A program made the translations under genes and the position numbers. DNA of 64,000 nt, from NCBI GenBank assembly GCA_036703985.1, contig DATNQN010000068.1, positions 1 through 64,000 on the forward strand, read 5' to 3'. The notes under the pieces were generated by a model. The model searched no databases, was not told the DNA's origin, and saw nothing but the letters and a program-made list of their open reading frames with translations. Shown here in pieces: positions 1-7,214 of the stretch (position 1 is the first letter of the stretch; every line of letters starts with the position of its first letter). This DNA is from Leptolyngbyaceae cyanobacterium. GTDB lineage: Bacteria; Cyanobacteriota; Cyanobacteriia; Cyanobacteriales; Aerosakkonemataceae.

Positions 1-1
1 G

Positions 2-142
2 GCGATCGAATTTCTGGCACGACCTATACTGTTTTCAAAGTCCGCGTCAAAAATAGCGACATTCAAAGTTGAAATGGGTGTTCCCAGAGAAGAAATTATG
101 TTGGGTTTACAGCCTCCTTACAAACGGCAGTACACACAGTAG
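2..142 (+). pseudogene. 3' end of a xisI-like gene (partial, runs off left edge)
   Basis: Frame 2 is open from the window edge to a TAG at 140-142. Its last residues, VEMGVPREEIMLGLQPPYKR followed by QYTQ, match the conserved C-terminal block of the XisI family (fdxN-element excision controlling factor), which usually reads like LGVPKEDIVLGFHSPFKRQFT and then continues for a few residues. The 5' part lies outside the window, and the stop comes slightly early compared with the family, so it may be decayed. XisI proteins are usually encoded next to xisH and are common in cyanobacterial accessory islands. Assignment is from the C-terminal motif only. A competing frame-1 reading ends at 72 and shows no family signal. 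Confidence 0.5.
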
Positions 143-260
143 GGTGCTGCTTGAGATGATCGCGTCGCAGTTGAACAATAACCATGCACCCAATATGCGA
201 TCGCTCGATCTTGTAGGTCAGGTTGAAGGATGAAACCCGACGCTCACGACTGTGCGATCG

Positions 261-310
261 CTAGATTCACAGTTTGAAATCTAATTTCGCTCGCGCATTG
301 TAACTTTCGG
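261..310. repeat. Dispersed repeat, copy 1 (partial)
   Basis: CTAGATTCACAGTTTGAAAT followed by a CTAATTTCG segment recurs, with few changes, at 861 and 2041. This copy keeps only the right half of the longer repeat seen at 832-911 and 2012-2091. It lies just downstream of the XRE antitoxin gene. Confidence 0.7.
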
Positions 311-349
311 TTGGGGAAGTACACCAAGCATATCTGTGGAAGAGTGAAT

Positions 350-664
350 CTAACCCACTTTTGCAATAACTTGCCCGATTTCTTGAGGGGTTGCACCTGT
401 CGCCAACATTGCCCGAATTAGCAGTTCAATAGACACTGAAGCATCCCCATTCTCAGCTTTAGCAATACGAGGTTGGCTTGAATGTAATTTATCTGCTAGT
501 TCCGTTTGAGTCATTGATTTTTGTCGCCGTTCTTTCAGATAACGGCTAAGTGCAAGCTTAATCTCAATAAATGTTGTTTCCTCTGGAGTAAGGTCTAGAA
601 ATTCTGAGACAGTTCCAACCTTCCAACCTTTGTCTTCTAATTTTTTTCTCTTAGCTTCTTCCAT
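350..664 (-). CDS. XRE-family antitoxin (HigA-like)
   Basis: A protein of about 104 residues ending in a helix-turn-helix of the XRE type (MTQTELADKLHSSQPRIAKA), with the N-terminal region typical of antitoxins paired with Gp49/HigB-like toxins. I start it at the ATG at 664 rather than 691 because GGAGG at 674-678 sits 9 nt upstream and the remnant toxin frame ends at 669. Toxin-first order fits HigBA-type operons, where the antitoxin binds its own promoter and neutralises a ribosome-dependent mRNase. Here the toxin next to it has an in-frame stop, so the antitoxin may be an orphan. Family assignment is solid; the partner is inferred. Confidence 0.8.
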   Translation of the reverse strand: MEEAKRKKLEDKGWKVGTVSEFLDLTPEETTFIEIKLALSRYLKERRQKSMTQTELADKLHSSQPRIAKAENGDASVSIELLIRAMLATGATPQEIGQVIAKVG

Positions 665-668
665 ATCT

Positions 669-839
669 CTAGTCCTCCACATCTTTGTCATACTTGCTCA
701 GTCGTTTTTGGCAGGTATCAATAACGCTGGCGGGTGTTGTTCTTGTTGTTTTGTTAAACACCTCAAGAATTAAAATTGCATCTTCATCAATGCGGTAGAT
801 AATTCTTCAGTTCTTCCCTTTCTGATATATTTATCAATG
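669..839 (-). pseudogene. Broken HigB/Gp49-like toxin, C-terminal remnant
   Basis: Reading leftwards, the frame IYQKGKN-stop-RIIYRIDEDAILILEVFNK and on to KRLSKYDKDVED matches the C-terminal half of phage Gp49-like/HigB toxins, which usually read GKELRIIYRIDEDAILILEVF. A TGA at 807-809 replaces the codon expected just before RIIYRI, and no N-terminal half is visible: upstream sequence is the 832-911 repeat. The remnant ends 4 nt before the antitoxin ATG, the spacing of an intact operon. Likely inactivated by truncation at the repeat plus a nonsense change. Confidence 0.6.
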
Positions 840-911
840 CTTGGAGAGTGAAGCGTAACTGTTAGATTCACACTTTGAAATCTAATTGAGCAAGCGCATT
901 CTATCCTTTCA
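832..911. repeat. Dispersed ~80-bp repeat, copy 2
   Basis: About 80 bp containing TGCTTGGAGAGTGAAGCG, GATTCACACTTTGAAATCTA and GCGCATTCTATCC, closely matching 2012-2091. It abuts the truncated toxin and may mark the truncation point. Confidence 0.75.
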
Positions 912-951
912 TGAGTATCTAGAAGGCAGGTAAAACTCTGTGCCTATAGCC

Positions 952-1098
952 ATGAGTTTGACGCTTTTTTTTGGAGAAATTTTCGGGGGTTGGCTGTATG
1001 ACTTCAAAATTCCATTTGCTTTGCTGACTTCTATCAGTGCTGCTTTTACTGCTTTATGCTGGTTTCTTATACCAATTTTGAAGCTTGATAAAAACTAG
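952..1098 (+). CDS. 48-aa membrane peptide, possible transporter C-terminal remnant
   Basis: An ATG-started frame encodes 48 residues with one or two hydrophobic stretches (GEIFGGWLYDFKIPFALLTS, then a Leu/Phe-rich helix ending LKLDKN). The pattern resembles the last helices of major-facilitator transporters, so it may be the tail left after deletion of a larger gene. The stop codon overlaps the last bases of the convergent PIN-toxin gene. No ribosome binding site is obvious. Function unknown; it could be non-coding debris. Confidence 0.3.
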   Translation: MSLTLFFGEIFGGWLYDFKIPFALLTSISAAFTALCWFLIPILKLDKN

Positions 1099-1493
1099 GA
1101 ACTAGCCGCCCAGAGTAAAGAGACTTCATATTGATTAAATGTTGAATCTGCACTTACAAGCGTCATGTCTTCTAGTTGAGCTTGTGCAATCAGCATTCTG
1201 TCAAAAGGGTCACGATGATGTAAAGGTAATGCAGCTACCCGCAAAGCATGAGAATTAGCGATCTCTAACGATCTAGCTCCTAGTTGAGTCATACGAGTAG
1301 AGACATAGGCATCTATCTGCTCTGGCAGTGACAACTTACCAATTGAAACCTTAATTCCCATCTCCCAAACACTGGCAACTGAGAACCATACTTCATTGGT
1401 TTCATCTGCAATCTGCTCAATTACGTTCTCATTTAATTTTTCTGGTTGAGCAAACCACCATAGCCAGCATTGCGTATCTAGTAAGAGTCTCAC
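1095..1493 (-). CDS. PIN-domain toxin (VapC-like ribonuclease)
   Basis: A 132-residue PIN-domain protein. Candidate metal-binding acidic residues are visible: D6 in LLLDTQCWLW, E43 in ASVWEMGIK, D95 in HHRDPFDRMLIAQA and D115 in SADSTF. VapC-type toxins cleave RNA, often initiator tRNA or rRNA, and are held inactive by the partner. The start is GTG at 1493, overlapping the antitoxin stop as GTGA, which implies translational coupling. Length is normal and no catalytic residue is missing, so the pair looks functional. Confidence 0.88.
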   Translation of the reverse strand: MRLLLDTQCWLWWFAQPEKLNENVIEQIADETNEVWFSVASVWEMGIKVSIGKLSLPEQIDAYVSTRMTQLGARSLEIANSHALRVAALPLHHRDPFDRMLIAQAQLEDMTLVSADSTFNQYEVSLLWAASS

Positions 1494-1735
1494 TCTGCGC
1501 CACCCTCAAATGCCGCCAAAATATCTTCTGGTAAAGGAGCATTAAAGTCATCCGGTACAGTAAACATCCCTCGATCTTGTCCCAAACTAGACCGTCGATC
1601 TAAGGATGTCCGAAATGGAACAAGTTTAGCAATTGGGATACCTCGGTTTGAAATAACGATTTCCTCTCCGAGTTCCACACGGGACAATAGCCGAGAAAGG
1701 TTTGTTTTAGCCTGATGAATATTTACAGTTTCCAT
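1490..1735 (-). CDS. Phd/YefM-family antitoxin
   Basis: An 81-residue protein with the Phd/YefM DNA-binding N-terminus (METVNIHQAKTNLSRLLSRV, then GEEIVISNRGIPIAKLVP). The C-terminal part (DDFNAPLPEDILAAFEG) is the typical toxin-wrapping tail found with PIN toxins. It is first in a two-gene operon with the PIN toxin and overlaps it by 4 nt. Such antitoxins usually autorepress the operon; no operator was resolved. Confidence 0.87.
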   Translation of the reverse strand: METVNIHQAKTNLSRLLSRVELGEEIVISNRGIPIAKLVPFRTSLDRRSSLGQDRGMFTVPDDFNAPLPEDILAAFEGGAE

Positions 1736-1837
1736 GCTCTTAAAGAACTAAGTCTATAAACTAAGTTTAATTCAGTTTCGGCAATTCTACAAAGGCAAGT
1801 TAATTTAGAGTTGTGGGTAACTGGCAAGCATCGCGGC

Positions 1838-1921
1838 ATAACAACGCGCTGGAGCGGACAGTTGAGAGATCTTAATGGTGATGCCAAGGTTGTCTGCCGC
1901 CGCTCAACTTAGTCGTTAGAT
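1838..1921. other. attC-like (59-base-element-like) imperfect palindrome
   Basis: The segment begins ATAACAACGCGCTGGAGCGG and ends CCGCTCAACTTAGTCGTTAG. The ends pair as TAACAAC with GTCGTTA, inner arms GGAGCGG/CCGCTC pair imperfectly, and a spacer of about 30 bp lies between. The outer GTTAGAT fits the integron core-site consensus GTTRRRY, and the spacing is that of attC sites. It lies upstream of the antitoxin-toxin pair in an accessory region. No integrase gene is in the window. The call rests on pattern only. Confidence 0.4.
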
Positions 1922-2011
1922 CGCTATGTATGCAACATAAGCTATCGATTGTAATCAAATAAAGGCTAATCATTGGAGGTTCTAATTGAAACTTCTAGAG
2001 ATTGCAGGTAC

Positions 2012-2091
2012 GATCGATGCTTGGAGAGTAAAGTGTGACTGCTAGATTCGCAGTTTGAAATCTAATTTCACGATCGCATTATATCCTTCTA
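2012..2091. repeat. Dispersed ~80-bp repeat, copy 3
   Basis: Nearly full-length match to 832-911: TGCTTGGAGAGTAAAGTG, then TTCGCAGTTTGAAATCTAAT and a GCATTATATCCTT end. The rest of the 526-bp gap between 1736 and 2261 holds the attC-like element and no convincing gene. Confidence 0.75.
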
Positions 2092-2261
2092 GTTAATGCG
2101 ATAGATCGAGTTATGTTTGGTTTCACGTTACCTACTGTCACAAGTAAGGATGTGATACGCTCAATCTGACTTACCCTGACTTACAGCGAGGCGCGATCGC
2201 ACTGACATTGAATACATAGTTATACGGCAACCAAGAAGCCTCACATTTTAATTAAGCTTTT

Positions 2262-3140
2262 TTACTCCAAAAGCCAAGATAAATCACGCCCAATTAATAA
2301 CTCTGTTTTCTCAGCATGGTGCGTATTTTTCATTGAGATAGATCTTGTAGAGAAGTTGTAGAGTTCTGCCAACTCTCGTGCTTCTTGCGTATTATCGTAG
2401 CTCATTAAAAAAATTCCTTCCAATCTTGTAGCGAGTTCAAACAAGCTCTTGTGATCGATATTTGAATATCGATAAAGCCTTCGACCTGCTTTTATATAAG
2501 GGGGGTCAATAAAATAAATTGCATCTTTCCGATGAGCATTCTTTTCACAAACTTTAAATCCATCCCCCTCAATAAATTTAATTTTATCTTTCATTTCTGT
2601 AATGGCAAGTATCCGCTTTTGAAGGGTTTCAGGATACCAACGTGATGTTATACCTTTGCCATTTTCTCCCTGCTTGATAAAACTAGCTCCATCTGCAAGA
2701 ATGCCACCACGGTTAACACGGTTTTTCACAATTGTAGCGAAAGCAAGAGACTCTAAAGATTGGTTAGAGGCTTCAATCACTTTTCTTGCGCTTTCTGGAG
2801 TCAGATGAAAATTTCCAATAGCGTTGACTAGCCATCCAGCGTCATCTCCTAAAATGGTGCGCCATACAGCAGCCACGCCCTCATCTTTTTCTACCATTGT
2901 TACTTGACCAACTAAACTTTCAAAAGCAGCAGTCAGGCTCACAATACCGCCACCTGCAAATGGCTCAATCAATTCTTTGTTTAAACCACCTTGTTTCAAA
3001 AGCCATTGTCTAATTCTTGGAACCAACCAAGTTTTGCCTCCAGCATAGCGAAAAGGGCTACGTTGAGGCACACTAGCAATATTTACTATATGGTGTTTGC
3101 TTTGTAGTGATTGCGTATCAGATAGCTCAATCTGGCTCAT
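2262..3140 (-). CDS. D12-class DNA N6-adenine methyltransferase
   Basis: About 292 residues, starting at MSQIELSDTQ (ATG at 3140) rather than at the upstream in-frame start at 3233, because the nuclease gene ends at 3151 and the N-terminal extension has no family features. Motifs of the Dam/DpnM class are in order: FRYAGGK (about 30-36), the SAM-binding EPFAGGG (59-65) and the catalytic DPPY (212-215). It transfers a methyl group to adenine N6 in a specific site and should protect the host from the adjacent nuclease. The two genes are in one operon with a 10-bp gap. Target sequence cannot be read from the protein. Confidence 0.9.
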   Translation of the reverse strand: MSQIELSDTQSLQSKHHIVNIASVPQRSPFRYAGGKTWLVPRIRQWLLKQGGLNKELIEPFAGGGIVSLTAAFESLVGQVTMVEKDEGVAAVWRTILGDDAGWLVNAIGNFHLTPESARKVIEASNQSLESLAFATIVKNRVNRGGILADGASFIKQGENGKGITSRWYPETLQKRILAITEMKDKIKFIEGDGFKVCEKNAHRKDAIYFIDPPYIKAGRRLYRYSNIDHKSLFELATRLEGIFLMSYDNTQEARELAELYNFSTRSISMKNTHHAEKTELLIGRDLSWLLE

Positions 3141-3150
3141 TGTTTTTCTC

Positions 3151-4023
3151 TTACTGCAAAGGCATATCCAGAATGGTTTGTGTATCTGGAGGGCTTTCCA
3201 ATTTATTATCAAGTTTTTGTTGAAGAAGTTCAATGAAATCTTCTAATCTTCCGGGTTCTGGAGTAGAAATTCGATTAATTGCTGACCAATATTCCGTGTA
3301 AACAACATCGCTTAAGACTAAATCAAATCGATCGCTTTGGCGTTGCAGATCGTAAAGATACCAAGCAATTTCAGCATATTCTTGCTCAACTCTTGGTAAA
3401 TTAGGTAGCGTTTCAAAGAAGCTTTTTTGAACAACAACAACCTGCTTTTTGTTCCACCCATGCAGGATTGCGCCTTTGTACAATAGCTGAGGAGTCAACC
3501 GCTTACGTGATGATGAGAGATAGTCTGGAGTTGGGTAGTAGTCTGCTAATCTTGACCAATCAATGTTCTCCCAATCTTGAGGATTACTCATGTACGTCTC
3601 GAAAGGTTTGCGTACATTGCCAGATATATAGACGGCCTGTACCTCAATAGCTCCAAAATTTAGCACCCTTCCTCGGTCATCGTAAGAAACTAACACAACA
3701 TCAATATTGCCTGCTGATTGCCCGTTAGCATCCTTTAGCCGAACTTCTGTTAATGAAGTCCAGTTTGCCTGATTTCTAAAGAAAAAAGTGGCAGCATTCT
3801 CAGCGATTAACCAATCTTGCCTAAATCGGACTGGACAAGTGATGACAGGAGAACTTCTGTGATAAATGCTACATACTCCTAATGGGTCATTAGCCTTGTC
3901 CTTTGTACAATTGGGCACTTTATTGTTATATGGACAGAGCTTATTTCGACGATAGCGCTCTGCTTGCTCCGAAAAGCTGTTACTTGGAAAGCCAAAAACT
4001 TCGGCTAAAGGGTTATTAGACAT
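3151..4023 (-). CDS. NotI-family type II restriction endonuclease
   Basis: A 290-residue protein whose N-terminus has the cysteine arrangement of the NotI family (C30, C39, C51, C63, with CPYNNKVPNC and GVCSIYH). In NotI these cysteines hold an iron atom next to the nuclease core. A PD-(D/E)xK-like core follows: D108 in GNIDVVLVSY and E127-x-Q129 in GAIEVQAVY. It is first in the operon with a D12-class adenine methylase. The family signal is strong; the cleavage site is not predictable, and NotI's own GCGGCCGC specificity should not be assumed given the type of methylase next to it. Confidence 0.85.
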   Translation of the reverse strand: MSNNPLAEVFGFPSNSFSEQAERYRRNKLCPYNNKVPNCTKDKANDPLGVCSIYHRSSPVITCPVRFRQDWLIAENAATFFFRNQANWTSLTEVRLKDANGQSAGNIDVVLVSYDDRGRVLNFGAIEVQAVYISGNVRKPFETYMSNPQDWENIDWSRLADYYPTPDYLSSSRKRLTPQLLYKGAILHGWNKKQVVVVQKSFFETLPNLPRVEQEYAEIAWYLYDLQRQSDRFDLVLSDVVYTEYWSAINRISTPEPGRLEDFIELLQQKLDNKLESPPDTQTILDMPLQ

Positions 4024-4362
4024 TTGTAGGTTTGTTTGGTCGGGAGATTACGCAAGTTCTAAGAGTATCGTGCAGTCTCTAAAAAAGCTACCTATGAAGT
4101 GGCTGTTCGAGAAAATGCCGTTTTATACTTGAGCGTTGACGCAGCCTCGGCACGAGAATCGCGACCTACCCCTGCAACGGGTTTTGACCACACCCTAGAG
4201 GAAATCCCGTGACCAATGACTAATGACCGATGACAAATGACGAAATTTTGTGAATCCTGATGTATAGATAAACTACCTGCTTAATCTGAATAGTTTTGTC
4301 CTTGGGCAATTTAAGAAAAGGACTTAAATTTTCAGTAGTGTGTGTTTTGAGGAGTGAAAAAA
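4024..4362. other. Intergenic region with short tandem repeats
   Basis: No gene seen. 4209-4242 is a run of 7-bp units of the TGACCAA/TGACAAA type, as also found at 10276-10376. This region separates the divergent restriction-modification and alanine racemase genes and should hold both promoters; I could not place them. Confidence 0.6.
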
Positions 4363-5583
4363 ATGGTTGATGCAGCCCAGACCAGTTTTGGTGCATCGTT
4401 GGGTGCAAAATCCAGCATTACCCATCAGGTAACGGCTTATGGGGGACTTTGCCAACGTGCTTGGGTAGAAATCGATTTAGCCGCTTTAGCCCACAATGTC
4501 AGGCAATTGAAGAGTATCTTATCGCCCCAAACGGCATTGATGGCAGTGGTAAAGGCAGATGCTTACGGTCACGGTGCGGCGATGGTAGCCCAGACTGCGT
4601 TGGAAAATGGCGCTTCTTGGCTGGGAGTAGCGACAATTCCAGAGGGTATCGAACTGCGAGAAGCGGGGATTGACGCGCCGATCTTAATCTTAGGTGCTAC
4701 TCACACGCCGGAACAAATAAAAGCGATCGCCCATTGGAAATTGCAGCCCACGATTTGCACGCCCCAGCAAGCTTTAGGTTTTTCAGAAACTTTAAGTGCT
4801 TCGCACCTAACTTTACCAGTCCATCTCAAATTGGATACGGGGATGTCGCGCTTGGGCGTTCCTTGGCAGCAAGCAGTAGATTTCGTCCAACTAGTTAACC
4901 GACTACCCAATCTTAAAATTGCCAGTATTTATTCCCATTTGGCAACTGCTGATAGTCCCGATCCTACGGGTATGAAGCAGCAGCAACAGCGATTTGAAGA
5001 TGCCATCAATCAAATCAAATCTGTGGGAATCAAATTACCCCGATTGCATTTTGCAAACTCGGCTGCTATGTTAACCAGCCCATCCTTACATTACGATATG
5101 GTGCGGGCTGGTTTAGCTGTTTACGGTCTTTATCCAGCTGAACATTTAAAACGGGTAATAGAACTAAAACCCGTCATGCAAGTAAAAGCCAGAGTTACTC
5201 AAGTAAAAACAATTCCACCGGGTACTGGTGTTAGTTACGGGTATCAATTTATCGCCCAAAAAGAAACGCGCATCGCCGTAATAGGTATCGGTTATGCTGA
5301 TGGAGTTCCTCGCAATCTTTCTAACAAAACTAACGTTCTGATCCGAGGTCAATTAATCCCCCAAGTGGGTGCAATTACAATGGATCAATTGATGTTAGAT
5401 GTAAGTGCTATCCCCGATTTGCAAGTAGGTGAAGTGGTAACTCTACTCGGAAAAGATGGAGATATCGAGATTTTACCTGATGATTGGGCAGCTACTTTGG
5501 GAACTATTTCTTGGGAAATTATCTGTAGTTTCAAGCATCGCTTACCCCGTGTGGCGGTTGGTGATTCCTGTTTGATTGATTAG
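4363..5583 (+). CDS. alr: Alanine racemase
   Basis: A 406-residue PLP enzyme that interconverts L- and D-alanine for peptidoglycan. The PLP lysine lies in AVVKADAYGHG (about K64), and the second catalytic base is the tyrosine in GTGVSYGYQF. The C-terminal beta domain ends normally (GTISWEIICSFKHRLPRV). ATG at 4363 is preferred over the in-frame GTG at 4354 because GGAG at 4351-4354 gives 8-nt spacing to it. Single-gene unit, closed by a strong hairpin-plus-T-run at 5601. Confidence 0.95.
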   Translation: MVDAAQTSFGASLGAKSSITHQVTAYGGLCQRAWVEIDLAALAHNVRQLKSILSPQTALMAVVKADAYGHGAAMVAQTALENGASWLGVATIPEGIELREAGIDAPILILGATHTPEQIKAIAHWKLQPTICTPQQALGFSETLSASHLTLPVHLKLDTGMSRLGVPWQQAVDFVQLVNRLPNLKIASIYSHLATADSPDPTGMKQQQQRFEDAINQIKSVGIKLPRLHFANSAAMLTSPSLHYDMVRAGLAVYGLYPAEHLKRVIELKPVMQVKARVTQVKTIPPGTGVSYGYQFIAQKETRIAVIGIGYADGVPRNLSNKTNVLIRGQLIPQVGAITMDQLMLDVSAIPDLQVGEVVTLLGKDGDIEILPDDWAATLGTISWEIICSFKHRLPRVAVGDSCLID

Positions 5584-5600
5584 TCGGTTATATCGCCAAT

Positions 5601-5634
5601 AAAAAACCCGGTTTCTTGAAGAAACCGGGTTTTT
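5601..5634. terminator. CCCGGTTTC palindrome acting as alr terminator
   Basis: AAAAACCCGGTTTC, loop TTGAA, GAAACCGGGTTTTT: a 14-bp perfect stem with A/T-rich flanks just after the alr stop, shaped like a bidirectional intrinsic terminator. It belongs to a dispersed palindrome family (also 47402, 57274, 61727, 63835). Confidence 0.75.
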
Positions 5635-5676
5635 ATGTTCGTGTTGTCGATTATCAGAAACTTGGGTTTAAAACCT

Positions 5677-5691
5677 CGTGCTTCTAGCACG
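5677..5691 (+). other. Left-end hairpin of the IS200/IS605-type element
   Basis: CGTGCT-TCT-AGCACG is a perfect 6-bp stem with a 3-nt loop about 50 bp upstream of the tnpB start, where subterminal hairpins recognised by TnpA sit in IS200/IS605 elements. The exact left boundary is not determined. Confidence 0.45.
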
Positions 5692-5741
5692 TCTTTATAT
5701 TTTTTGTGTTAGCATAAGAACGTGGTTGATTGGTCGATGCC

Positions 5742-6974
5742 ATGATTGTTTACGAGTTCAAAGTCAAAGGTAAACAAAAGCAATATCAGGCCATAGATGA
5801 AGCAATTCGGACTAGCCAATTCATTCAGAACAAGTGCTTGCGCTACTGGATGGATCGCAAAGATTTAAAAGTAGATAAGTACGCATTGAATAAATACTGT
5901 GCTGTGTTAGCTGCCCAATTTCCCTTTGCCGATCAACTCAATTCAATGGCTAGACAATCTGCGGCAGAACGTTGTTGGAGTGCCATCGCTCGGTTTTACG
6001 ACAACTGTAAGAAAAAGGTTAAAGGCAAGAAAGGGTTTCCCAAGTTCAAGAAAAACTGCCGTTCGGTTGAATATAAGTCAACCGGATGGAAGCTTTCAGA
6101 AACAAGAAAAGCCATCACTTTCTTGGACAAAAAAGGAATCGGAACTCTCAAGTTAAAGGGAACTTACGACCTTAATTACTATGACATCAAGCAAATCAAG
6201 CGTGTCCGTTTAGTACGTCGTGCTGACGGTTACTATGCCCAATTTGCCATCGATGTCAATGTTACAGTTGAGACTCAACCCACAAATCAGGTAGTGGGTA
6301 TTGACCTGGGACTTAAGTATTTCATTGCTGACAATAAAGGCAATGTAGAACCATCCCCCCAGTTCTACCGTAAGTCAGAAAAACAGTTAAACCGAGCTAA
6401 TCGCCAAAAGTCTCAGAAGTTTAGCCCAGAAAGAAAAAAAGCTCGCGCAAGGCAATCTAACAATTACCACAAAGCTAGGAATAGATATGCCCGGAAACAT
6501 TTAAAAGTAAGTAGGCAACGAAAAGAGTATTGCAAGAGATTAGCATACTCCGTTATCCAATCTAACGATTTGGTGGCCTATGAAGATTTGAATGTGAAAG
6601 GGTTGGTACGTAATCGACATCTAGCTAAATCAATCTCTGATGCTGGTTGGTATACTTTTCGCTTGTGGTTGGAGTATTTTGCTCATAAATATGGGAAGTT
6701 AACTGTGGCAGTCTCTCCCCATAACACAAGTCAAAATTGTTCTCGCTGTGGCGAAAAAGTGAACAAGTCTCTATCTACCAGGACTCATGTTTGTCCTCAT
6801 TGCGGATACACAGAAGATCGAGATATCAATGCAGCAATCAACATTTTAAGGTTAGGACTCAGTACGGTAGGGCATACCGGAACTTACGCTACAGGAGATT
6901 TGCCCTCTTGGGCGGTTGGCGCAAGCCTGTCGTTTAACGGTGAGTCTGTGAATGTAGAATCCCCATACCTTTAG
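5742..6974 (+). CDS. tnpB: IS200/IS605-family TnpB (RNA-guided nuclease)
   Basis: A 410-residue TnpB, start ATG at 5742 (a TTG at 5730 is in frame but less likely). RuvC residues are complete: D188 in VVGIDLGLKYF, E281 in VAYEDLNVKG, D361 in EDRDINAAIN; the zinc ribbon is C333-C336 and C351-C354. TnpB uses an omega-RNA made from the element's right end to cut DNA next to a short motif and helps the element persist. No tnpA is present, so the element depends on a TnpA in trans. The stop codon lies inside the right-end hairpin. The gene appears intact. Confidence 0.92.
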   Translation: MIVYEFKVKGKQKQYQAIDEAIRTSQFIQNKCLRYWMDRKDLKVDKYALNKYCAVLAAQFPFADQLNSMARQSAAERCWSAIARFYDNCKKKVKGKKGFPKFKKNCRSVEYKSTGWKLSETRKAITFLDKKGIGTLKLKGTYDLNYYDIKQIKRVRLVRRADGYYAQFAIDVNVTVETQPTNQVVGIDLGLKYFIADNKGNVEPSPQFYRKSEKQLNRANRQKSQKFSPERKKARARQSNNYHKARNRYARKHLKVSRQRKEYCKRLAYSVIQSNDLVAYEDLNVKGLVRNRHLAKSISDAGWYTFRLWLEYFAHKYGKLTVAVSPHNTSQNCSRCGEKVNKSLSTRTHVCPHCGYTEDRDINAAINILRLGLSTVGHTGTYATGDLPSWAVGASLSFNGESVNVESPYL

Positions 6975-6990
6975 GCTGGGGAGTGTCAAA
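6960..6990 (+). ncRNA. Predicted omega-RNA 3' end / IS right-end hairpin
   Basis: TCCCCA...TGGGGA (6960-6965 with 6977-6982) forms a stem around the tnpB stop codon, followed by GTGTCAA, a common 3' scaffold end in this element type. The guide would be roughly the next 16 nt, from about 6990. Upstream extent of the RNA within the tnpB 3' region is unknown. Inferred from the known geometry of TnpB elements. Confidence 0.5.
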
Positions 6991-7010
6991 ACGCTGTAGG
7001 AGAAATGTAA

Positions 7011-7214
7011 TTAGGAAGCAAGCTTTTCTGGTTGGATAGAGTTTTGAGCGGTTGTTTGTGCTTGATCTCGAATTGCTTTCAAAGTCATCCGAATTGACCA
7101 ATGAGAAATGCTTGGACGCTCTTCTATTTGTTGAATTAAAATCATTAAGTCATCAGTAACCGTTTCTAACGGTGATCTTTTGTTTGAGTGAAGCTTTTGT
7201 TGGTATGTAATCAT
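7011..7214 (-). CDS. Small protein B1 of a duplicated two-gene module
   Basis: 67 residues, not a family I recognise. The centre (DDLMILIQQIEERPSISHWS followed by IRMTLKAI) aligns with the 52-residue protein at 59965-60123: both share ILI..IE..P.IS.W.IRMTLKAI. The shared part looks like two amphipathic helices joined by a Pro-Ser turn. The start ATG overlaps the stop of the preceding small gene as ATGA, so translation is likely coupled. No transmembrane segment or signal peptide. Conservation between two unlinked loci argues that it is real. Confidence 0.65.
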   Translation of the reverse strand: MITYQQKLHSNKRSPLETVTDDLMILIQQIEERPSISHWSIRMTLKAIRDQAQTTAQNSIQPEKLAS

